A stretch of 64,000 nucleotides of DNA from UBA2966 sp965242505 (GTDB taxonomy: Bacteria; Pseudomonadota; Alphaproteobacteria; UBA2966): positions 2,666,001 to 2,730,000 of the forward strand of contig OZ251449.1 in the NCBI GenBank assembly GCA_965242505.1. The letters are read 5' to 3'. Positions 17,724 to 26,385 of this stretch are shown piece after piece; position 1 is the first letter of the stretch, and every line of letters starts with the position of its first letter. Made by a program: the position numbers and the translations under genes. The notes under the pieces were generated by a model, which worked only from the letters and a program-made list of their open reading frames with translations, made no database searches and was not told the origin of the DNA.

Positions 17724-17812
17724 CCGTTGCGGGGCCGCGGACCCCCCTCCCGACCTCCCCCCTTCTTCTCCCTCTCCCTTGCAGGGGGAGGGTCGGGGTG
17801 GGGGTCGCGCCC
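17724..17812. repeat. intergenic palindromic repeat copy 1
   Basis: In the 337-bp gap between ileS and ribF. It joins the start of a C-run module (ACCCCCCTCCCGACC) to the inverted module TTGCAGGGGGAGGGTCGG with the trailing GGGGTGGGGGTCGC. Both modules recur in at least eleven other intergenic gaps. The rest of the gap (about 17508-17720) shows no gene; promoter signals for ileS would lie there but none stands out. Confidence 0.8.
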
Positions 17813-17844
17813 GGGCGTCCGGCTCATGCGGCCCGCCGCGGCGC

Positions 17845-18852
17845 CTACCGGTCGGGACGAAGAGCGAAGCGGTCCTCGGAATACGCCGGGTCGGCGAGGA
17901 TCGCCCGGGCGCCCTCGCAGTCGGCCGCGATCTGCGCCCTCAGCGCGTCCAGCACGTCGAACTTGCGCTCGGGCCGCAGGAAGTCCAGGAACGCCACGCG
18001 CACGTCCCGGTCATAGATGTCCTCTTCGAAATCGAAGACGTGGACTTCCAGCAGCGTGCTCTTGCCGTCGAACGTGGGCCTCCGGCCGAGATTGGCGACT
18101 CCGCCGCGCCGGGTTTCCGATCCCTCGCGCTCGATGACGATGCGGACGGCGTAGACTCCGAGGGCCGGCTCCAGATGGTCGCCCAGGGCGACGTTGGCGG
18201 TCGGAAAACCCAGGCGGCGGCCGCGCCGGTCCCCGGGAAGAACCGGGCCGCAGATCTCCCACCAGCGGCCGAGGCGGGCGGCGGCGGGCAGCGGCCTGCC
18301 CGCCATCAGGTACTCCCGGATACGGCTGGAGGCGTAGATCTCCCCCCCTTCCGCCGGGTCCCCGTGCGTGACTCCCTCGACCACGGTCAGTCCGAAACCG
18401 CTTTCGTCGGACATGCGCGCGAGAAGTTCGCGGTTCCCCGCGCGCCCGCGGCCGAACACGAAATCATAGCCGACGACCACCCACCGGACTCCCAGCGCGC
18501 CGACGAGAACGTCGCGAACGAAGTCCTCGGCGGCGATGGACGCGAATTCCCTGTCGAAGCGGACGGCCACCATGAACCGTGCGCCCAACCTCTCGATCTG
18601 GCGGGCCTTGGCGCGCGGCGGCGTCAGGCGGAAGGGCGGGAAGTCGGGCTGGAACACCGCGCGCGGGTGCGGCTCGAAGGTGAGCACGCCGAACGGGATA
18701 CCCATATCCGCGGCCAGGCGGCCCGCCTCGCCGATGACCGCCCGATGGCCGTGATGCACGCCGTCGAAGTTGCCGATCGCCACGGCGGCGCCGCGCGCGT
18801 CCCCGGGCAGGCCGGCGTAATCGCTGAAGACGCGTATCGACTTGTCGGCCAT
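17845..18852 (-). CDS. ribF: bifunctional riboflavin kinase / FAD synthetase
   Basis: A 335-residue RibF. The N-terminal FAD synthetase (nucleotidyltransferase) domain has GNFDGVHHGH at 27-36 and VVGYDFVFGRGR; the ISSSxIR-type motif reads YASSRIR. The C-terminal riboflavin kinase domain has the GRRLGFPTANV substrate motif and GVYAVRI, ending with the FLRPERKFD block. It converts riboflavin to FMN and FAD. The ATG at 18852 was chosen as the last start before the conserved domain; the frame extends 13 codons further without support. It is separated from the downstream ileS by a repeat element. Confidence 0.93.
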   Translation of the reverse strand: MADKSIRVFSDYAGLPGDARGAAVAIGNFDGVHHGHRAVIGEAGRLAADMGIPFGVLTFEPHPRAVFQPDFPPFRLTPPRAKARQIERLGARFMVAVRFDREFASIAAEDFVRDVLVGALGVRWVVVGYDFVFGRGRAGNRELLARMSDESGFGLTVVEGVTHGDPAEGGEIYASSRIREYLMAGRPLPAAARLGRWWEICGPVLPGDRRGRRLGFPTANVALGDHLEPALGVYAVRIVIEREGSETRRGGVANLGRRPTFDGKSTLLEVHVFDFEEDIYDRDVRVAFLDFLRPERKFDVLDALRAQIAADCEGARAILADPAYSEDRFALRPDR

Positions 18853-18915
18853 TCGAGGCGCTGCCTTTCGTCGCGGGCTTTCCGTTGGCATAGCACGAAT
18901 GCGGGGTCCGGCGCG

Positions 18916-19716
18916 TCACGTCTCCGTCGCGCCCCAGCGCCCGAGCACCCTCTGGAACCTCTCGCGCGCGTCCCTGTCGAGCGGGGGATGCGGCAGATGG
19001 GCATGCAGACAGACGGCGTGCGCCGGCGGCGTGAGTGGGGCCCACGGCGCGTCTTCTTCGCCGCCGAAGAGACCGGGCAGGAGATGCGTGTGGGGACCGT
19101 CGAGAAGGCGCGCGTCGTCGCGCGACCTGGGGATCGGCTGATAGACCTCGATGCGACCGAGGGCCGACATGAATATCCGGTGGGGGCTGGCCTCGATGAT
19201 GGCGCGACCGAGCGCGCCGCCGGGCGCGAGCGCGGACATGCCCGACATCGCCCGCAGGCGCTCCGCCAGGTTCCGATCGTCCGTCCGGACGCAGGCCCGG
19301 ATGCGGTCCGTCGGAAGGCCGAGATCGAACAGCGCGGAGTCTCGGTCCCGCTCGCGAACGGCGCCCGCGTCGGGGCCGAGGTCCGCGAGGCCCTCCGGGC
19401 CGGCCATGCGCGCGGCGCGCGCGGGCAACGCGACGACGAGTCCGCGCCGACGGCCGCCGCCCCGTTTCGACGGCGCGTCGTAGGCGATCGGCCGGATTCC
19501 CGGCCGCGGGCGGATACGGATGGCGCCGCGGCCGGTCGCGATGACGAGATCCTCCGGGGCATGGACGTGGTAGGCGTCTCGATCGCCGTGGAAGAACTCG
19601 GCGATCGCGCCGGGGACCCCCAGGCTCCACCCCGTTCCGGGATCCCGCAGGAGATCCGCCAGGGTCGTCCGGGCGTCCGGAACGTCGTCCGGCGGCGCAT
19701 GGTCCGAACCGGTCAT
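18916..19716 (-). CDS. conserved hypothetical protein, 266 residues
   Basis: A soluble 266-residue protein I cannot place in a characterised family. N-terminal half: LADLLRDPGTGWSLGVPGAIAEF and DLVIATGRGAIRIRPR. Middle: SALFDLGLPTDRIRACVRTDD. C-terminal: RIEVYQPIPRSRDDARLLDGPHTHLLPGLF, then a short histidine-rich segment (HAHLPHPP). The histidines could bind a metal, but no known motif is recognised. Similar uncharacterised proteins are known to me from other Alphaproteobacteria, but I cannot confirm a family name. It starts at an ATG close to the edge of a repeat cluster and runs towards ribF. Confidence 0.7.
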   Translation of the reverse strand: MTGSDHAPPDDVPDARTTLADLLRDPGTGWSLGVPGAIAEFFHGDRDAYHVHAPEDLVIATGRGAIRIRPRPGIRPIAYDAPSKRGGGRRRGLVVALPARAARMAGPEGLADLGPDAGAVRERDRDSALFDLGLPTDRIRACVRTDDRNLAERLRAMSGMSALAPGGALGRAIIEASPHRIFMSALGRIEVYQPIPRSRDDARLLDGPHTHLLPGLFGGEEDAPWAPLTPPAHAVCLHAHLPHPPLDRDARERFQRVLGRWGATET

Positions 19717-19736
19717 GCGATCCCCTCTCGATCTTG

Positions 19737-19981
19737 TCCGCAAGCTCCGTCCGCCGCCGCCACCGCAGGGGCCGTTCGCGCTCCTCACCCCTGGCGCGAC
19801 CCCCCTCCCGACCTCCCCCCTGTCAGGGGGGAGGAGAAATATAAAGGAAAGGGCGGGAACCATCGACGCCCCTCTCCCCCCGCCACCCACACTCTCCCCC
19901 CCGGCCACCCACGCTCTCCTTCCCCCTGGCCACCCATACTCCTCCCCCCTGGCAGGGGGGAGGTCGGGAGGGGGGGCCGGA
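19737..19981. repeat. intergenic palindromic repeat copy 2 (compound)
   Basis: A compound cluster. It starts with GTCCGCAAGCTCCGTCC and the GCAGGG(T/G)CCGTTCGCG leader, then one palindromic module (CCCCCCTGTCAGGGGGG), a short spacer, a few degenerate tandem units of the type CCACCCACACTCTCC, and an inverted palindromic module (CCCCCCTGGCAGGGGGG). The last 83 bp (19899-19981) recur almost exactly at 21758-21840, on the other side of the IS element. Confidence 0.85.
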
Positions 19982-19990
19982 TGGGTACAG

Positions 19991-21310
19991 ACCGGATAGA
20001 AAGGTAACAGTTCAGACCGGATACATGGGTAACAGGTTAGAGGGTTGGTCGGGAGGTGCGGGAGGTGCGGCCGATGCCCTGGAAGGAGACCTGTCCGATG
20101 GACGAGAAGCTGGTTTTCGTTGCCGACTATCTGCGTGGCGAGTGGTCGATGACGGCGCTGTGCGAGCACTACGGCATCAGCCGCAAGACCGGGTACAAGT
20201 GGCTTGATCGGTATCGCGGCGACGGCCCGGAGGGTTTGGTCGATCGGTCGCGGGCGCCGCGTCGCCATGGTCGGTCGATGGCGCCGTCGGTGGCCGAGGC
20301 GATCGTCGCCTTGCGCCGCGCGCGTCCGCACTGGGGTCCGCGCAAGCTGCGGGCGGTGTTGGTGAGTCAGCGCCCCGAGGTGGCGTGGCCGGCGGCCAGC
20401 ACGATGGGCGACCTGCTGCGCGCGGAGGGTCTGGTGGCGCGCCGTCGCCGGCGCCGTCGGATGGCGGCTCCGTGTCGTCCGTTCCGCTCTGTGGCGGCTC
20501 CCAACGACGTGTGGTGCATTGACTTCAAGGGATGGTTTCGCACCCGCGACGGCGTCCGCTGCGATCCGCTGACGATCACCGACGCCTACAGCCGCTTTCT
20601 GCTGGCGTGCGTCATCGTCCCGCCGCAGACCGCAGCGGTGGGGGCGGCGGTGGGGCGGGTGTTCCGGCGCTACGGGGTTCCCGAAGCCATCCGTTCGGAC
20701 AACGGGGCGCCATTCGCCGGTCCGGGGGCTGGGGGTCTGTCGCGTCTGTCGGTGGAGTGGATCAAGGCCGGGATCGCGGTGGAGCGGATTGCGCGGGGTC
20801 AGCCGCAGCAGAACGGGAGGCATGAGCGGATGCATCGGACGTTGAAGGCCGAGACCGCGACGCCGCCGGCGGCGACGGCGGACGCGCAACAGGCCCGCTT
20901 CGACCGCTTCCGCCAGGACTTCAACGCCCATCGTCCGCATGAGGCCTTGGGGCAGAGGCCGCCGGCGGCGTTCTACCGGTCGTCGGAGCGGCGTCATCCC
21001 GAGCGCCTGGAGGAGCCCTGGTACGATGCCGAACACGCGATGCGCCGGGTCCGCACCGACGGCTCCATCAAGTGGGGCGGCGATCTGGTCTTCGTCAGCG
21101 AGACGCTGAGGGGCGAGCCGGTGGGCGTGGCCGAGACTGACGGGGGCGACTGGATCGTCCGCTTCGCGGATATCGACCTCGGGATCATCGATCGGAGGTC
21201 GAAGAAGCTACACCGCTTCCGTGCGGCCCGGCCGGGCCGCACGGAAGCGGGACAGACCGGGAACACTGTTACCCATGTATCCGGTCTGTAGTGTTACCCA
21301 TCTATCCGGT
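19991..21310 (+). mobile_element. IS481-family insertion sequence
   Basis: About 1.32 kb bounded by 45-bp inverted repeats, left 19991-20035 and right 21266-21310, with only about four mismatches. Each repeat contains two tandem copies of an ACCGGATA..GGTAACA unit. It encodes one transposase of the IS481 type. I see no clear target-site duplication at the proposed outer edges, so the exact ends may differ by a few bases. Both inverted repeats and the full transposase are intact, so it may still be active. Confidence 0.85.
20074..21291 (+). CDS. IS481-family transposase
   Basis: A 405-residue DDE transposase. N-terminal helix-turn-helix (MPWKETC start, then LCEHYGISRKTGYKWLDRY, about 28-47), a basic linker, and an rve/RNase-H-like core with Asp150 (WCIDFKG), Asp209 (RSDNGAPF) and Glu251 (NGRHERMH) as catalytic triad. 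The MPWKET start and QQNGRHERMHRTLK block are typical of IS481. The frame is uninterrupted; the ATG at 20074 follows GGGAGGTGCGGGAGGTG. It carries out cut-and-paste or copy-paste movement of its own element. Confidence 0.93.
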   Translation: MPWKETCPMDEKLVFVADYLRGEWSMTALCEHYGISRKTGYKWLDRYRGDGPEGLVDRSRAPRRHGRSMAPSVAEAIVALRRARPHWGPRKLRAVLVSQRPEVAWPAASTMGDLLRAEGLVARRRRRRRMAAPCRPFRSVAAPNDVWCIDFKGWFRTRDGVRCDPLTITDAYSRFLLACVIVPPQTAAVGAAVGRVFRRYGVPEAIRSDNGAPFAGPGAGGLSRLSVEWIKAGIAVERIARGQPQQNGRHERMHRTLKAETATPPAATADAQQARFDRFRQDFNAHRPHEALGQRPPAAFYRSSERRHPERLEEPWYDAEHAMRRVRTDGSIKWGGDLVFVSETLRGEPVGVAETDGGDWIVRFADIDLGIIDRRSKKLHRFRAARPGRTEAGQTGNTVTHVSGL

Positions 21311-21372
21311 TGCTCAGATGAAGATGAACGCGCGCTTGCGGACGGCCCCCGCAACGGCGTAGCCTTCGGCCC

Positions 21373-21726
21373 ATGACCGCGACCGTGCGCGTGACCGGCT
21401 TCGACACGCTGTCCTACGCGCGCCGCCTCAAGGCGGCCGGCGTGAACGAGGCCCAGGCCGAAGCCCACGCCGAGGCCGTCCGCGACGCCGTGACGGAAGG
21501 CGTCGCCACCAAGGATGACCTCGCCGAACTCAAGGCCGACGTCGCCGCGGTCAGGGCCGACCTCGATACCGGACTCGCCGCAATCAGGGCCGACCTCGAT
21601 ACCGGACTCGCCGCGCTCGAAACGCGGTTGACGGTCCGCTTCGTCGGCATCGCCATCGGCATCGTGGTCGCCAACGCCGGCATGATCGTCGCAGCCATCG
21701 TGGCGCTCGCGCAGCTGCTCCCGTAG
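21373..21726 (+). CDS. small coiled-coil protein with C-terminal membrane anchor (DUF1640-like)
   Basis: A 117-residue protein: N-terminal FDTLSYARRLKAAGVNEAQAE, a KDDLAELKAD coiled coil (about 45-84), and a C-terminal transmembrane helix (about 91-112). This layout matches DUF1640/CCDC90-like bacterial proteins. The coiled coil contains a 33-bp in-frame tandem duplication (21551 and 21584, 31 of 33 bases identical) that repeats the RADLDTGLAAI heptad unit. It lies just outside the right IS end, and both lie between two 83-bp direct repeats. Function unknown; homologues are often multicopy and near mobile DNA. Confidence 0.75.
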   Translation: MTATVRVTGFDTLSYARRLKAAGVNEAQAEAHAEAVRDAVTEGVATKDDLAELKADVAAVRADLDTGLAAIRADLDTGLAALETRLTVRFVGIAIGIVVANAGMIVAAIVALAQLLP

Positions 21727-21744
21727 GGACGCCCGCCCCGACCC

Positions 21745-21950
21745 TCGACGCCCCTCCCCCCGGCCACCCACGCGCTCCTACCCCCTGACCACCCATACTC
21801 CTCCCCCCTGACAGGGGGGAGGTCGGGAGGGGGGTCCGGACGCAACGACGACGCCGCCGCGACCCCCACCCCGACCCTCCCCCTGCAAGGGAGAGGGAGA
21901 AACAAAAAGGAAGGGCGGAGGGGGGGAGCCGCAGGGACAAATGCGGGTCA
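21745..21950. repeat. intergenic palindromic repeat copy 3
   Basis: Contains 21758-21840, an 83-bp near-copy (five differences) of 19899-19981, followed by the second module (ACCCCCACCCCGACCC, then CTGCAAGGGAGAGGGAGAA). It ends with AAATGCGGGTCA, whose complement TGACCCGCATTT includes the stop codon of the def gene on the minus strand. Confidence 0.85.
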
Positions 21951-22559
21951 GGACCGATCGGCCAGACCGTCGAGGGCCTGCGTCCGGCCGATCGAGGCGC
22001 CGTCGAACTCCTCGACGGAATAGTCGAAGTGGACGACGCCGCCGCCGAATTCCGAAGCGAAGCTGAACTCCGTCTTCATGTCCTCGATACGCATCGGATA
22101 GAGGACGCCGTCGAGGTGGTCGCACTCGTGCTGAAGGAGCATGGCGTGAAACCCGCTGGCGACGCGCTCTTCCCTCGTTCCGTCCAGCGTCGAATAGGTT
22201 ATCCGAATGTCCCGGAGCCGTTTCACCTTGCCGAACAGGCCGGGCAGCGAGAGGCAGCGTTCCCAGATCGTCTGCGACTCGGCGCTCAGCGGCTCGATGA
22301 CCGGGTTGACCATGGCGGTCCAGGGCACGGGCTCGGTCGCCGACCCCTCGGGTATGTGCTCCGCGGGGAGGCGGTAGATCACCAGCCTCCGCCCGACGGA
22401 GACCTGCGGCGCGGCCAACCCTCGGGCGTCGATGTCGGTCAGGGTGTCCTTCATGTCCTCGGCAAGGCGCGCCACGTCGTCGGCGCGAGCGTCCGCCACC
22501 GGCGCCGCCGTTTCCCTGAGAAGGGGATTGCCCATCAGAACGATCCTGCGAACCGCCAT
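21948..22559 (-). CDS. def: peptide deformylase, divergent type
   Basis: A 203-residue deformylase with all three metal-site motifs: motif 1 RGLAAPQ at 46-52, motif 2 ERCLS at 100-104 with metal ligand Cys102, and motif 3 HECDH at 144-148. Canonical enzymes have GxGLAAPQ and EGCLS; here the first Gly is Ala and the Gly of motif 2 is Arg, as in the divergent 'second' deformylases of several proteobacteria. It is not next to fmt, the usual partner of the housekeeping gene. It would remove formyl groups from N-terminal methionine. The stop codon lies within the end of a repeat element. Confidence 0.88.
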   Translation of the reverse strand: MAVRRIVLMGNPLLRETAAPVADARADDVARLAEDMKDTLTDIDARGLAAPQVSVGRRLVIYRLPAEHIPEGSATEPVPWTAMVNPVIEPLSAESQTIWERCLSLPGLFGKVKRLRDIRITYSTLDGTREERVASGFHAMLLQHECDHLDGVLYPMRIEDMKTEFSFASEFGGGVVHFDYSVEEFDGASIGRTQALDGLADRS

Positions 22560-22662
22560 CTCCGTGTCTCCTCCGTCCGCCGCGCGATGCCGTTTCCCGG
22601 CCCATGCGCATTCTACCGAGGTTCGCCCCCGGATGGCGTATCCCGTCCGCCGGCGTCGTTCC

Positions 22663-23916
22663 TCACCCCCGCGCGGCCTGCGCCTCGAGGGACGAGGAGA
22701 TGCCGCCCAATCGGCGCCACGCCCAGGTCAGGGACGACAGCACCAGCAGGGCTCCCATGGCCAGCGGCCAGCCCATCCCGACGCTCTCCGACGCCGCGCC
22801 CATGATCAGGGCGCCGAGCGCGGGCACGCCCCGGAACGTCAGGCCGAAGATGCTCAGGACCCGTCCCCTGACCGAGGCGTCCACGGTCAGTTGCATCAGG
22901 GTCTGCACGCCGATCCCGGTGATCGTCATTCCGAGGCCCGCGACCGTGACGGCGGGGACCGCCACCCAGAGAGAGTCCGTCGCGACGAACGCGAACATCG
23001 CCAGGGCCTGGATGACCGTCGCGATCAGGATCAGCCTCGCGAGGCCCTCCGGTCCGCCACGCTGCGCCAGCCACAGGCCGCCGGTCACGGCGCCGGCGCC
23101 CGTCGCGCAGGTCAGCACGGCGAGGACGTCCGCTCCGCCGCCGAACACGCGGTCCGCGAAGCCCGGAAGAAGCTCCTGGAACGGACGAATGCCGAGGCAG
23201 ACCACGATCAGGATCATCAGGATCGGGGCGACGCCGGGGTGGGACGCCACGTAGCGGACCCCGTCGCCGAACTCGCGGATGAGGCCGGGGCGGTCCTGTC
23301 GAGGCAGGGGCGCGGCGCTCTCGATACGGACGCGGCCGAGCGCCCACAGGAACACGGCGAAGCTCAGCGCATTGAGGCCGAAGGTCGCGCCCGTCCCGAA
23401 CGCGAGGATCGTCACGCCGGCGAGGGCCGGGCCGACGAAGCGCGCCAGATTGAAGGATATGGAGTTCAGGGCCACTGCGGTGGGCAGGTGCCTGCGATGC
23501 ACGAGGCTGGGCACGAGGGCCATCCGCACGGGCTGATGAAACGCGTTGACGATGCCCAGGAACAACGTCAGGGCGAACAGGATCTCGATCGTGATCGACC
23601 CCGAGACCGTCAGCCCGAAGAGCGCGACGGCCTGAAGAAGCGACAGCGCCTGGTTGATCCTGGTGAGTTTGAGGCGGTCCCACCGGTCGGCCGCGGAGCC
23701 CCCGATAGGCGCCACCAGGACCGCCGGGAACAGGTCGGCGAAGGCGACCGCCCCCAGCCAAGCGGCGGACTCCGTCAGTTCCCAGGTCAGCCAGCCCACG
23801 CCGACCCGCTGCATCCAGAAGCCGACCATGGATACCGACATTCCCGCCATGTAGACGCCGTAATTCGGTTGTCCGAGCGTCTGGACGATCCGCGCGAGGC
23901 CCGAGAGGCGGATCAC
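22663..23916 (-). CDS. MFS transporter, EntS/DHA3-like exporter
   Basis: A 417-residue protein with twelve predicted transmembrane helices. The cytoplasmic loop 2-3 motif reads GGSAADRWDRLKLTRI, the MFS signature region; the NAFHQPVRMALVPSLV segment and the LNSISFNLARFVGPALAG segment are characteristic of the EntS/DHA3 macrolide-siderophore efflux class. A second loop motif is DASVRGRVLSIFGLTFRG. It starts at GTG 23916 (MIRLSGLARIVQ). The substrate cannot be predicted; neighbours (deformylase, crotonase) give no hint. Confidence 0.87.
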   Translation of the reverse strand: MIRLSGLARIVQTLGQPNYGVYMAGMSVSMVGFWMQRVGVGWLTWELTESAAWLGAVAFADLFPAVLVAPIGGSAADRWDRLKLTRINQALSLLQAVALFGLTVSGSITIEILFALTLFLGIVNAFHQPVRMALVPSLVHRRHLPTAVALNSISFNLARFVGPALAGVTILAFGTGATFGLNALSFAVFLWALGRVRIESAAPLPRQDRPGLIREFGDGVRYVASHPGVAPILMILIVVCLGIRPFQELLPGFADRVFGGGADVLAVLTCATGAGAVTGGLWLAQRGGPEGLARLILIATVIQALAMFAFVATDSLWVAVPAVTVAGLGMTITGIGVQTLMQLTVDASVRGRVLSIFGLTFRGVPALGALIMGAASESVGMGWPLAMGALLVLSSLTWAWRRLGGISSSLEAQAARG

Positions 23917-24116
23917 CGGGCGCTCTTCTCAAGCGGGATGGATTCGACAACCATGGATGCACGACAGGAGCGACGGACGCCGACGGCCGGCCGCGCCCGG
24001 CTGGCCAGTGACGGGCGTTTGTGCCACCATCGCGCGAACGGCGCAAACCTCGCGCCGGATACGCCCCCCGGCGCGGCGCGAGGAAAAGCCGGCGCGCAAC
24101 AGGCAGGACCGAAGGC

Positions 24117-24911
24117 ATGAGCGACACCGTTCTGTGCGAAACCGACGGCGCCATCGCGACCGTGACCCTGAATCGCCCCGACAACATGAACACGATGAAC
24201 GGCGATCTGCTCGCGACCGCGACGGATGTTCTCGAGCGCGTCGCGTCGGAGGACGCGATCCGGGTCGTCGTCCTCACGGGCAACGGTCGCGCGTTCTGCG
24301 CCGGCGGGGATCTCGGGGGCGGCGCCGGCGGCGGCGTCTTCGACGACCGGCCCGTCCGGCAACAGGTCGAGAGCCTGCGCCGCGCGATGCGGACGTCCCA
24401 GCTTCTGCGCGAGATGCCCAAGGCGACCGTCGCCGCGATCAACGGCGCCTGCGCGGGCGCCGGTCTGTCGTGGGCCTGCGCCTGCGATCTCCGGTACGCC
24501 GCGGAATCGGCCAGGTTCAATACCGCGTTCCTGTCGGCGGGCGTCTCTGGAGACTTCGGGGGGACGTGGACCTTGCCGCGGATCGTCGGTCCGTCGAAGG
24601 CCCGGGAGCTGTACATGCTGCCCGAGCGTTTCACCGCCCGGGACGCCGAGCGTATCGGACTCGTGGCGCGGGCCCTGCCTGACGACGAGCTCATGCCGTT
24701 CGTCCGTCGCGCGGCGGAGAGGCTGTCGAAATCGGCTCCGCTCGCGCTGCGGCGGATCAAGGCCAACTTCAACGATTCCGAGCGGCTGAGTTTCAGCGAA
24801 GCGCTCGATCTGGAAGCGGACCGTCATACGCGCTGCGCCCTGACCGAGGACGCGACCGAGGCCGCCGCCGCCTTCATGGAGAAGCGGGAGCCCGCGTTCA
24901 GGGGCCGTTGA
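24117..24911 (+). CDS. enoyl-CoA hydratase/isomerase family protein
   Basis: A 264-residue crotonase-fold protein. The N-terminal strand VTLNRPDNMNTM, the oxyanion-hole segments AFCAGGDLGG (about 59-68) and NGACAGAGLSWACACDL, and C-terminal EKREPAF are all family features. The segment GDFGGTWTLPRIVG replaces the usual GGTQRLPR region, so the exact reaction (hydration, isomerisation, or other CoA-thioester chemistry) is uncertain. The ATG at 24117 overlaps the end of a longer frame with no conserved sequence. It is followed 37 bp later by an aminotransferase gene on the same strand. Confidence 0.9.
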   Translation: MSDTVLCETDGAIATVTLNRPDNMNTMNGDLLATATDVLERVASEDAIRVVVLTGNGRAFCAGGDLGGGAGGGVFDDRPVRQQVESLRRAMRTSQLLREMPKATVAAINGACAGAGLSWACACDLRYAAESARFNTAFLSAGVSGDFGGTWTLPRIVGPSKARELYMLPERFTARDAERIGLVARALPDDELMPFVRRAAERLSKSAPLALRRIKANFNDSERLSFSEALDLEADRHTRCALTEDATEAAAAFMEKREPAFRGR

Positions 24912-24948
24912 GGCCGGGACGGACGCCGCCCCCGCTCGTGAAGTCGTC

Positions 24949-26343
24949 GTGCCCGGCGCCGCCGAGACCCTGAAGCGGCCGCTCACCAACTCTCCGGTCG
25001 TGGCGGCCTATCGGGAGAAGACGCCGACGTCCGGGCGTCTGGCCGCCGAGGCGCATACGCTGTTCCCCAGCGGACTGACCCACGACAGCCGCCGTCTGGC
25101 GCCCTACGGCATCTACGTGGAGAGGGCGGAGGGGGCGCGCAAACGGGACGTCGACGGCAACGACTACGTCGATTACTTCGGCGGCCACGGGGCCCTGATC
25201 CTGGGCCACGGCCACCCGGAGGTCCGGGCCGCCGTCCACGCGGCCCTCGATGGCGGCACGCACTTCGGCAGCGGCCACGAGATGGAGATTCGCTGGGCCC
25301 GGCTGATCGCGCGACTCGTGCCGTCGGCGGAGAAAGTGCGCTTCACGGCCTCGGGCACGGAAGCGACCCACATGGCCGTGCGCATCGCGCGGGCGTTCAC
25401 CGGACGACCGCGGATCCTGAGGTTCCTGGGACATTTTCACGGTTGGCACGACCACATGGCATCCGGCGTCCACGGCCATTTCGACGGATCGCCGCCCCCG
25501 GGCGTGCTGGACGAGGTGGCCGGCGCCGTGGTCCTGTGTCCGCCCGGCGACATCGACGCGGTGGAGAACGCCCTCCGGACGCATGGCGACGTCGCGGCGG
25601 TCATCCTCGAACCCATCGGCAGCCAGACGGGCCAGGTCCCGCATCCTCCGGGATTCCTCTCCGGGTTGCGGGAGGTCACGCGGGCCTGCGGCGCGCTCCT
25701 GATCTTCGACGAAGTGGTGACCGGATTCCGCGTATCGCGCGGGGGCGCGCAGGCGCACTATGGCGTGACGCCCGACCTGACGACGCTCGCGAAGATCGTC
25801 TCGGGCGGCGTCCCCGGCGGGGCCGTCGTCGGGCGGGCGGACCTGCTGGAGCTGCTGGACTTCGAGGCGGCCGTCCGCCGCGGCAGGGCGAAGATCGGCC
25901 ACCAGGGAACCTACAACGCCAATCCCGTGACGGCGGCGGCGGGCGTCGCGGCGCTTGCCGTCATAGCGGAAACGGACGCCTGCGAGCGCGCGAGCCGCTC
26001 CGCGGCGTCGTTGAGAAACGCGCTGAACACGGTCATCGAGGACGCGAACGCGCCGTGGGCGGCATACGGCGAGTTCTCCGTGTTTCACATCTTCACGAAC
26101 CCCAGGGGCCGGGCGATCAGGGCCGGCGATTTCGATCCCCTGGACCACGGTTTCGAGGAGCTCGCCCTGAAGCCGAAGGAAACGATCGACAAACTCCGAC
26201 TCGCCCTGTTGATCAACGGCGTCGACGTCACGGGTTGGCCCGGCGGCGCCGTGTCGATCGCCCATGGCGAGGCGGACGTATCGCGCACGGCGGAAGCGTT
26301 CGCCCGGGCCCTGCACATGCTCAGGCGGGAAGGCGAGCTCTGA
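24949..26343 (+). CDS. class III aminotransferase, glutamate-1-semialdehyde aminomutase-like
   Basis: A 464-residue PLP enzyme of fold type I. The PLP-phosphate region FTASGTEATHMAVRIARAF, the FDEVVTGFR motif (about 254) with the PLP-pyridine Asp, and Lys282 in TTLAKIVSGG are clear. HFHGWHDH and GHQGTYNANPV follow the glutamate-1-semialdehyde 2,1-aminomutase pattern. It is longer than true HemL (about 430) and not beside heme genes, so it may act on another amino acid or amine. It starts at GTG 24949, 37 bp after the crotonase stop, and is probably co-transcribed with it. Confidence 0.87.
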   Translation: MPGAAETLKRPLTNSPVVAAYREKTPTSGRLAAEAHTLFPSGLTHDSRRLAPYGIYVERAEGARKRDVDGNDYVDYFGGHGALILGHGHPEVRAAVHAALDGGTHFGSGHEMEIRWARLIARLVPSAEKVRFTASGTEATHMAVRIARAFTGRPRILRFLGHFHGWHDHMASGVHGHFDGSPPPGVLDEVAGAVVLCPPGDIDAVENALRTHGDVAAVILEPIGSQTGQVPHPPGFLSGLREVTRACGALLIFDEVVTGFRVSRGGAQAHYGVTPDLTTLAKIVSGGVPGGAVVGRADLLELLDFEAAVRRGRAKIGHQGTYNANPVTAAAGVAALAVIAETDACERASRSAASLRNALNTVIEDANAPWAAYGEFSVFHIFTNPRGRAIRAGDFDPLDHGFEELALKPKETIDKLRLALLINGVDVTGWPGGAVSIAHGEADVSRTAEAFARALHMLRREGEL

Positions 26344-26385
26344 AACGGTTCCGGTCCGGCCGAACCCGGCCGCGGAGTGGACCGT

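Noticed and set aside
17508..17844. FMN riboswitch near ribF
   Set aside because: The gap downstream of ribF and upstream of ileS shows only the repeat; no RFN-element conserved blocks are visible, and there is only a 63-bp gap upstream of ribF.
19860..19960. Tandem CCACCCAC-type units considered as a CRISPR array
   Set aside because: Units are short and degenerate, with no constant repeat plus unique spacer pattern and no cas genes nearby.
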